This document shows, in pieces, positions 56,127-64,000 of a stretch of DNA of 64,000 bases. The stretch covers positions 61,082,705 to 61,146,704 of the forward strand of contig NC_068567.1 of assembly GCF_025698545.1 (NCBI RefSeq), in the 5' to 3' direction. The notes beneath the pieces were generated by a model that ran no database searches, was not told where the DNA came from, and saw nothing but the letters and a program-made list of their open reading frames with translations. The DNA is from Gossypium raimondii (lineage: Eukaryota > Streptophyta > Magnoliopsida > Malvales > Malvaceae). Within the stretch, counting starts at the first letter, position 1, and each line of letters begins with the position of its first letter. The position numbers and the translations under genes are program-made.

Positions 56127-58842
56127 TGAAGATTGAGTGTTTGAATGCTTCATAGCTTTTTTCTGGAATGAGTCAAATGAAGTTTTAGTATTAAAGGTCA
56201 AATTGTGATTTTGATCCTCTATTATGTTTAAATTTTGGATTTAGTTTTTACATTTTAATTTGGTAAAATTTAGGGTTTATGCTTTTAAAATGTTATTCTA
56301 GTTGAAATGCTTAGATGGATTTTTTAAACACTTATTTCAATACCAAAATGGAAATTGAAATAATTAAAGGTGTTGATTAAATAAAATTATGTCAAATATG
56401 AGGACTAAATCTTTAATTTCATGTGATTAAAATAAAATTTTAAACAATGAAGTTTCAATGGCGATTCCATTCATTATTTTAAGGAACTTTTCGACATTAT
56501 TATGAAAATGGTAAAATTAAAAAGGTCTTTTAAAACACTATAAATTAATGTAATGATAAAATTAACTTTTAGCCTCTCAAAAATTCAAAATTTAATTCTG
56601 GTCCCTAAAGTTTTCTTCGTCCCTGCCATTAAGTATTATATTAGTTGGTCAAAGACTCGAGGGGTTTTTCGCATTTTCGCATACCGTACGTCTTTTGATT
56701 TTCTTTTTCTTGAGAACTAGACGAAAAGATTACACCTTTTCTTTCTTTTAATTATTTTTCGGGTTAATATACGCGAAAGTACATGAACTTGGCAGTTTAT
56801 ATCTATTTGGTACCAAAACTTCTTTTTGAACCTAACTGATGCCTAAACTTGAAAACCGTAAACAAATTTGATACTCTTTTCAAGTACCTAGCTAAACTGT
56901 TAAATACGTTGACATGGTGTTGATGTGGCACTAATGACTACTAACATAATGACACATGGCAACTTAACATTTTGACATGTGGAAAATTTTTTTTATTTTT
57001 TTAATTTTTGCCACGTGTCAAAATGTGAAGCTATCACGTGTCACTATATTATTAGTTATCAATGCCACGTCAATGTATTTTAATGGTGTTAGTCAGGTAC
57101 CTAAAAAAAGTATCAAATCAGCTTACGATTTTCAAGTTCAGGTACCAGTTAGGTTAAAAAAATTAAATACCAAGTAGGTACAAATTACTAAGTTCAAGTA
57201 CTTCTGTATATATTAACCGTTTTTTTTTTCATAGAATTGAGACTTTTGAACTTAGAATCTATATATAGGTGTGTTACACATTTTCGCGTACAAAGGTTTG
57301 TTAACTAAAGCGTGCATCATAGACCCAAGTTGTTGTTACGAGTGATTCGAGTTTACTTTGATCGACGAGAATTCGCCTAGTACTTCAAAGATTTAAGGTT
57401 AATTTACTCTAAATGTGAACAAAATTTGATTCGATTTGAAAAAATTAATTTTTTTTTGAATTTCAAGTTAATCAAATGGAGTTATTTAATTTTTCTAATA
57501 ATCTCGAATAAGTAATTTGGTTTTTCGAGTCGAGTTGAACTTATGACTTGAATAATTCAAATAACTCAAATAACAAATTGATGTAAATACCCCTTAGATC
57601 TCTCACAATTTTGAAAATGTGCAAATTGGTCCTTTTAGAAAAATAACAAAATATAAATAATCTTCTAAAATTCAAAATATTTATAAATTATTTTTCCCAA
57701 AATTTTATTAAAAGAAGATATAAATTCAAAAGTTTAAATACATTAAATATATATAATGTTAAATTATTTTTTAATTAAAAATATGATAAATTTGAGGCCT
57801 TAAATAAATAAATATATTATATTTTTAGGTCCCCTCAAGGCCAAAAAGGGGTATTTATAAGTGAAGATGATTGTCCCCTTGGCATCAAATCTTGACATGT
57901 GTCTGTGTCAGCATTATCATGGTTGGCCTCCTGGGGAACATGATAGCCTTCCTAACTAGGCGGTGATGAAACTAATGTGGACTTGGTGAGGCCTCATCCG
58001 TGTTCTATACAAAGGAGAGGCTTAACACCCATCTTTGGCGAAGTGTCGTTCATAAGCGATATCATAATCGACGAGATTATGATTAGGCCAAGTGATAATG
58101 ACGAAGGCTTATTCTAGTGAGTTAACTACAACAACAAACTTGATATTTATTATCCTTGATTCAATGTTTTTTTTCAAAACAAGAGATTAAACGGGATTCA
58201 TAATTTTGAGTTACAATTACTAAAATAAATTAGAGTTTCCATCTCAAATTTTTTATATCTTTCATATCCGTTTTATAGTTCATATTCGAGTTTATAATTA
58301 CCCTCCCAAAAATATCATCTCAAAATTTTGATTGACATGATAAAACCCATAGAACATATATAAGAGTTAATTTCCTTTCATTGTATAGTTTAATAATACA
58401 TACATACAATGCATACATATACGTATAACTTTACAAGTAGTAGAAGATCTTAGGATTAGCTAGCCATAATAATTGCCATGAACATTTTTCTTTAACAGAA
58501 ATTCCTTGCTCAATCCAACAAGTATTAGTTTTGATATAAATACACAATATTTTAAGAAAAATAAAGTAATAATAATAATTGAATATATATATATATATAT
58601 ATATATGCCAAACACATAATTGGATATCATACTCACTTGAATCTAAATCATGGGATATTGGTGGCAAGTTATTCTCTGTCCTTGTTGATGTCTAGACACA
58701 AGTTCGAACAAGACTATGAACAAAGGCAATAAACGAATAAAAAGAAAAGAGGAGTATTAGGTGCACAAACTTTGTTAATGAAGTTTGGAAAACAATCCCA
58801 CTCAGTGGAGCCTCGTTCGGTGCATGATTTTATTCAACTATT
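56127..58842. other. intergenic region left of the second solo LTR
   Basis: Contains the duplicated block at about 56640-56735, the foldback element at 56761-57218, then AT-rich and retroelement-like DNA (about 57830-58130) and an (AT)n tract at about 58585-58606. No gene supported. Confidence 0.4.
56761..57218. mobile_element. foldback (MITE-like) element, related to family 2
   Basis: Ends GGGTTAATATACGCGAAAGT and ACTTCTGTATATATTAACC pair. Inner arms ('acgttgacatggtg', 'gccacgtcaatg'; 'acatggcaacttaacatttt', 'aaaatgtgaagctatcacgtg' in part) also pair. Shares the GGGTTAATATA terminus with 13596-13938. Confidence 0.65.
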
Positions 58843-58847
58843 GTTCG

Positions 58848-60956
58848 TGTAACGCCCTGAATACTTTATTTCTGTTTCTGTAAAAACTTGACACAAATGT
58901 GTATCTATTTCAGTGGTTAAGTATTATGAGTGTGTGTGAGGGGTCTTGGGTTTAATTCTCACTTTTTGGCAATTTTTGTTATTTTTTATCTGATTCTTAC
59001 CCTTGTTGAGTGGACTTACATAAAATTTTTGTTATTTTTTATCTTGGTTAAGTATTTTTTTGTTATTTTGGCTCAGTTGCATGAGAGAATTTCGGTGGAG
59101 TTGGAATTCTGAGTTAGTTGTTGTTAGTGGGATAGTGGGGAGGGATTTTTGGGATATCTTTTTTATTTTTATTTTCTTTTTTCAAAATTCCTCTCTCTTT
59201 CCAGAAAACTGACGTCAAATTTTCTTTTGCTTTCCTCTGTTATTTTATTCCTCACCTTTTTTGTTACTTCCTCTATTTTGCTTCAATCCGTCAGTGAATC
59301 TTGGTATTTTGATGTTCTATTTCCTTTCAATTGTTCGGTAAGTGGGGTTCTAACGCTTCTGTAGTTTTAATTTCCAAATTGTCGATTGGAGCCTAATTTT
59401 TCTGTTTTGGCAGCAGCAAATCATGAAATGCGGGGCTCTCCTCTTACAGATTTGTAATCGAAATTGTTCGGGGTGTTGGGGTAAGTGATGAGCATTTGAA
59501 TCGAACTTTTGTTGGTTTCGTGGTTTTGGATTAATCGTGAATTAAGACTGATTTTGGAGTTTGGTTTGTTGATTTTAGGTTCTGGTGATCTCGGGTGTGT
59601 TTTTGCATCAAAATCGAGACAGGTGTGTACCCGAAATGTAAAAAATTAAACTTTGGCAAAAGCCGAAAAACTATTTTGTCAACACCACACGGGCGTGTGG
59701 TTGTGGTTGGCCGTGTGCGAGTCACGGTCGTGTGATTGATGAGGGCATGGTCGTGCGTAAGACATAGCCATGTGGTGGTGTTAGTGTGGCCGTGTGGGCC
59801 ACACGGGCTAGGCCAAGTTAGGCATGTGGGTTTTGGGTTAGGTCGTGTGGCCTACACGGGCAAGACCAATCTAGGCGTGTGGGCCCACACGGGCATGTGA
59901 GGCCAAATTTCTAAAATTTTTTCTAAGGTCGCATGGGTCGTTCCGATCGACTATGGGCCTACCGTAGGGTCAGTAAAGGCTAACCAAACCCTAGATTATG
60001 TGATTTGATATTCTAATAGTATGCTCTAAGTAGGACACTTTTATGCATGTCTGACTATTCTGATATATGTATATCTGATATTTGTACACAAGCATGATAA
60101 GCATGTTATATCTGTATCTCAATATATATTCTGTATCTGTTTTTGGGGTGGGATTGTATATATGGAGGAAGTGTTCTGAAAGGCGACCCTCGCCTTCTAG
60201 CAGCTTGGCTGCATATTATTTGATACGTGTCGTAATGACATAATACATTGTGTAGGGATGGGTAGGTGTTGTTAACCTCACATGGTGTGTTGGGATGGTC
60301 TGAATGGTGTGTAGAGGATAGGGGTAGGATTCTGCATATCTGATTCTGTTATCTATTTCTGTAAAAGACTTATGTCCGATCTGAATCTGAATGTATATGT
60401 GATTTCTGTATAAATTATATGTCTATTTTTGTTGGGTTACATACTGAGTTTACGAAAACTCACATCTGTTTGTCTGTTCTGTTCAAGTAATCCACAAACT
60501 TAGGTGGATCGGTGCAGCAGAGACTTAGCGATGACCACTCAACCGTAAACTATTTAGACTTAGTAATTTATGGTTTATTTAAAATTCTGGATTCATTTGA
60601 GAGTTTGTAGTTTCTGAGACTCTCTGTACTGTATGGTTTTTAACTGTTGATTTTTGGCTTGTTTGATAATTCGCATGCTTCGATAAAATGTTTTATGAAA
60701 ACGACAGTTTTACGCAAAAAAAGGTTTTTCTAAAAATACAAACAGGATTTCTAAAATGTATCGATTTTATTAAACCTTAGCTGTAATATGTGTTTTGGCA
60801 AATGAACTAATTAAATGATGTTTTCAGTAATAATCATGAATGAATATGAGTTATAAAAGTTGAACGGTTTATCGAAACAACTCAGTTTTCAAAACTCATT
60901 CCTTGTGAAATTTCTGGATTCGGCAATAATGTCTAGGCCGGGTCTGGGATGTTACA
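58848..60956. mobile_element. second solo LTR, 2,109 bp, flanked by GTTCG duplications
   Basis: Starts TGTAACGCCCTGAA and ends TCTGGGATGTTACA (TG...CA). GTTCG lies directly outside both ends (58843-58847 and 60957-60961). No second LTR or polyprotein is present. Between about 59680 and 59920 it carries many short palindromic 'cacacgggc/gtgtggcc' motifs. Probably Ty3/Gypsy (inference). Confidence 0.82.
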
Positions 60957-62087
60957 GTTCGAATCACCTATTAGGTAGCTCAATCTACCCTTACAAACCC
61001 AAATTATTACAAACCCAAAACCTCGCTTACAAACCCAAAACCTCGCTTACAAATCACAATAACTCTCCAACAAAATGCCTAACACAAGAGTGCAAAAGTA
61101 CAAATAAAAAAATCAATAAAACACTCGATAAAAGCTCTCAAAATGCACTCCACAACCACTCCAAATGTACTCAACCAGTAACCTATATATAGGCTGATAT
61201 AAGAGCTCTTCAAGCAGCTTTTTGATAAGCTTAAAACTCTAAGTTAATAGTTGAATTTATCTCTTAAGTTATCTTGAATATTTATCCAATAACTTCCTTT
61301 ATATCCAAGTAAAATGGCTAGCTTGGCCTCAAGTAAAAGGATAAGGTATGAGATGGTGCAAATCGATCCTTACTTCTCTTCCTCTTCCAAATTCAATCAA
61401 CTTCATTAAGGATAGAATAAAACATGGTCTGAGGATCATTTGCTGATAGTGTAACACATCATGAATATCAAAGTAAAAAATGTCAACTTTATACTGCACT
61501 TAATTGTCTTGAAGACATGTCCAAATTGTTGTCCAAAGGTCTATCCAGACAACTGTTTGAACAAAGGACGGAACATGGTGACAAACCATTCATTTCAAGA
61601 AACTTTTGAATTCGAGGAGAAACCTCATATACAAGGATAACTAAGGTTCCAACAATCCCCCCTTTTAACTTTTTGACAAAACTCGTCAGCAAATTATCAA
61701 TTTAGCTCCCCCTACGTGGAAATCAATTTCTCTATTTTAGTGTTGAAACTTGTTGAATTGGATTTCTCTATTTTAGTGTTGAAACTTGTTGAATTGGTTA
61801 AAGGGTAAACTCACATTTTTAATGCAAATCCTACATGGCATGATCAACAGTGAATTGAAGTTTCTCTTTTTTTCTTTTTTTTTTATTTCAACCATTAATT
61901 TAAAAGAATTTCATGGAATCCAACTATAATGAGATTTTTAAATAGATACCAAGCCTCGAGCAAATTGAAGAAAGATTAATTGGCTTATTATGCATGAAAG
62001 GTAGAAAACAAGCAGTCATAATTTTATTTTTATCTTTTTAATTATATAACACCAAATACATCATATATATGTTTTTTATACATATTA

Positions 62088-62180
62088 CAAATACGAGAGG
62101 GAATGCTAACCACATGATTTGAACTTCGGCATATTTAAGATGCCAACAAGGTGGAGTAACCACTGCACCCTTACAATGTT
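62088..62180 (-). mobile_element. tRNA-like SINE fragment, family B
   Basis: Minus strand: 'gtgcagtggttactcc' (A-box like) then 'gaagttcaaatcatg' (B-box like, GTTCAAATC) about 35 bases on. Different from family A. No clear tail or duplication. Confidence 0.4.
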
Positions 62181-62232
62181 AGTGTAAATATATTATATTT
62201 TATAGCACCTTGATAAAACACACTTTCTATGA

Positions 62233-62596
62233 GGTAAAAGTATCATATAGACCCTTGCAACTAAAAGTGAGATTGCATTTTGCTCTTTTTACTTTAAAAA
62301 AGGTAAATTAGTCATTATATGTTAAATTAAAGAGTAAACCAGTCATTTTTATTAAAAATTCCATCAATTTCTATTATTAAAAACTGACATGGACAAGTTA
62401 CATGTGGCGTGCCACGTGTACCTTATTTTGATGTATATAGACCAATTTTTAATAGTAAAAATGGATGAAATGTTTAACAAAAGGACTTGTTTGCTCTTTG
62501 ATCAAACATATAATGATTAATTTGCCCATTTTTTGAGTAGAAGAGGTAAAATATATTTTGACTCCTAATATAAAGACATCTATAATACTTTTATCC
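62233..62596. mobile_element. palindromic MITE, family 1
   Basis: Left end GGTAAAAGTATCATA and right end 'tataatacttttatcc' pair. Inner phrases 'acatgtggcgtgccacgtgt' and 'ctctttgatcaaac' match the family. Confidence 0.65.
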
Positions 62597-62796
62597 CTAT
62601 ACGACACAAAACTAACTGGGAAGCTTGTAGCTCAAGAAACAGAAACCTAGCTATGTATATAATATGGAACATAGACAAGCGTATCAAACAAGTAGGATAG
62701 ACCCATCAAAGTATACTATGTGAAAATGAAAACTATACCCTGTTTGTTTCACATGAAACTTTCACCAAATTTAGACCTCCATTAAGCCAAAGTCAC

Positions 62797-63183
62797 TTAC
62801 AAATCACCCCAATGCTCAGAACCAAGTAACTTTAGGTTCCTCTTAACTAGAATCCCAAGATGATCATTATGGTTGCCATGCAGAACGAAAATCACCTTAT
62901 CACCCACCCTGAGACCCATTCTTTTAACAAAATCAAGCCACCCTTTGGTTAACACTGGCTTAGGGTGACCATCATTTTTCCTAGTGTAAAGCCTAAAGGT
63001 CCATACCTTACTATACTTGTCCATGACTTGAAAATCCAACGACTGTGACCCTTCTAAAAGCTTGAAATGTTCCCTCATCGTAGCTGTAGGGAATGAAAAA
63101 CGAACCCCAACATCAGTAGCTGTTAATATCTTAGAACAAAGCTCTTTCATAACTGGTTCACTCTCACTCGATTGCATATGCAT
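62797..63183 (-). CDS. small single-B3-domain protein (third member)
   Basis: Single exon, 128 residues, with an in-frame stop 6 bases before the ATG, so the start is firm. B3 domain from 'ELCSKILTATDVGVRFSFP' through 'KVWTFRLYTRKNDGHPKPVL' and 'TKGWLDFVKRMGLRVGDKVIF' to 'ILVKRNLKLLGSEHWGDL'. The C-terminal pattern VKR...L.G...W is shared with the tandem pair at 52.9 and 55.6 kb, so the three belong to one subfamily, but this one is clearly older. 'GHPKPVLTKGW' matches the usual wording of this plant B3 group better than the pair does. DNA-binding role inferred from the domain. Confidence 0.86.
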   Translation of the reverse strand: MHMQSSESEPVMKELCSKILTATDVGVRFSFPTATMREHFKLLEGSQSLDFQVMDKYSKVWTFRLYTRKNDGHPKPVLTKGWLDFVKRMGLRVGDKVIFVLHGNHNDHLGILVKRNLKLLGSEHWGDL

Positions 63184-64000
63184 GGTTTAAAAGCTAGTGA
63201 AAACCCCAGTTTTTTTTATGAGAGTTTAGCTACTTTCATAGATATATGATTGAAGTTTGTCCGGGAAGTTTCATGTTTTTTTTTTTTCAAAAAAAAGAAA
63301 GTATTTTGACCCTAACTTTTTGAAAAGTATATTTTAACCCCGTAACTTTTATAAATTACAATTTGACCCCCACAATTTCTCAAAATTACATTTTGACCCA
63401 AATATTTTCTCTAAATTACACTTTGGCCCCAAAAACCTTTGCTGCGTTTACGATTTGATCCCTCTGGCAGCCACCGACCCAAGTTGCACCTACAACGGCG
63501 GCGGCCGACCTAGGCCCTTCCTAGCCCACTTGCTACCTGCAAAAAGGAAGAAAAAACATCAAATTTAAAAGGGATTTCAAACCCCCAAAATTTTAAAAAA
63601 AAAGAGAAAAAAAAAAACAACAAGAGAGAAAAAAATCAGCAGCAAAAATGAAGAAAAAACAGTGAAGAAACTTCAAAAAAAGTTTTCATTTCTTTCTCAC
63701 AACCACCGGAGGCGGACGAGAGCGACGGAGCGCGAGTGGAGGACCGGAGCAACGCCTTGGGTCCTCGGATTTTCGAAAAAAAAAAGGAAAAAGAAGAGAA
63801 GGAAAAAGAAAAGGGGAAGAGGAGAGGGAGAAGTGCGCCAGCGGATACCGTCGGCCAAGAGGACAGCGGCGGCGTTGAAGAGGGCTAGGAGAACCGGAAG
63901 AGGAAGAAGGAAGATGAAGGGAGGGGAACGAAAAGAGAAAGAAGAAAAAAGAAAAAAAACGAAAAAGAAAGAAAAAAGAAAAAAATCTAAAAAACAAATC
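63184..64000. other. repeat-derived region at window edge
   Basis: About 63306-63430 has four diverged units of about 30 bases ending in 'aaattaca.tttgaccc'. From 63540 to the end the plus strand is strongly purine-rich. This looks like part of a retroelement or LTR continuing beyond the window, but ends are not visible. The minus-strand ORF at 63686-63997 is low complexity and not credited. Confidence 0.4.

Larger units (their letters stand above)
60962..62796. other. intergenic region between the solo LTR and the third small B3 gene
   Basis: The phrase 'acaaacccaaaacctcgctt' is repeated at about 61009 and 61029. A 37-base direct repeat ('ttctctattttagtgttgaa' start) lies at about 61728-61796. 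A SINE-like sequence lies at 62088-62180 and a family-1 MITE at 62233-62596. No gene supported. Confidence 0.4.

Noticed and set aside
60860-61192. Open frame of 110 codons
   Set aside because: Crosses the end of the solo LTR and a short direct repeat. No domain.
63686-63997. Minus-strand open frame rich in Phe, Ser and Pro
   Set aside because: Low-complexity translation of a purine-rich strand, probably retroelement-derived.

Overview
The window is nuclear DNA of a flowering plant. It has spliced genes with GT-AG introns, an intronless pentatricopeptide repeat gene, plant-specific B3 transcription factors, and AT-rich intergenic DNA full of MITEs, SINEs, solo LTRs and a CACTA end. The gene set is that of a eudicot. 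The recurrent palindromic MITE starting GGTAAAAGTACC and the mix of repeats suggest a cotton-like (Gossypium, Malvaceae) genome, but this is inference.

Left half (1-27.3 kb), gene-rich: a CDPK-related kinase in 11 exons (1291-5640, +); a P-class PPR protein resembling EMB2745 (6762-8999, +); an ALP1-like domesticated PIF/Harbinger nuclease (10926-12299, -); the splicing and RNA-directed DNA methylation factor ZOP1 in 5 exons (14158-16091, +); a DUF1645 protein with an unusual five-fold internal repeat (19276-20592, -); and an RBP47-type triple-RRM protein in 6 exons (24143-27000, -).

Middle (28.8-42.5 kb), repeat-dominated: a tandem array of about 90-bp units (28.8-31.2 kb); a Tourist-like MITE with TTA duplications; a damaged two-B3 REM gene (33.2-34.2 kb); a 2.9-kb solo LTR nested in a MITE (35.3-38.5 kb); two GC-rich elements (38.9-40.3 kb); and an 809-bp foldback element with a perfect 9-bp target duplication.

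Right (42.6-64 kb): a complete VRN1-type two-B3 gene in 5 exons (42609-45248, +) and three small single-exon B3 genes (52852-53217, 55625-55987, 62797-63183, all -). The first two of these are a tandem duplicate pair. Between them lie a CACTA end with subterminal repeats, a cytochrome b5 retropseudogene next to a 603-bp hAT-like MITE with a perfect 8-bp target duplication, and a second solo LTR (58.8-61.0 kb). Five B3 loci in about 30 kb make this a B3 cluster.

The genes do not form one pathway. Several act on chromatin or RNA (ALP1-like, ZOP1, RBP47, VRN1, PPR), but adjacency in a plant genome is not evidence of cooperation. I found no clearly new multi-gene system. The most unusual items are the tandem array, the repeat-expanded DUF1645 protein and the B3 cluster. 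All exon boundaries were placed by eye from splice sites and reading-frame continuity. No database search was run.
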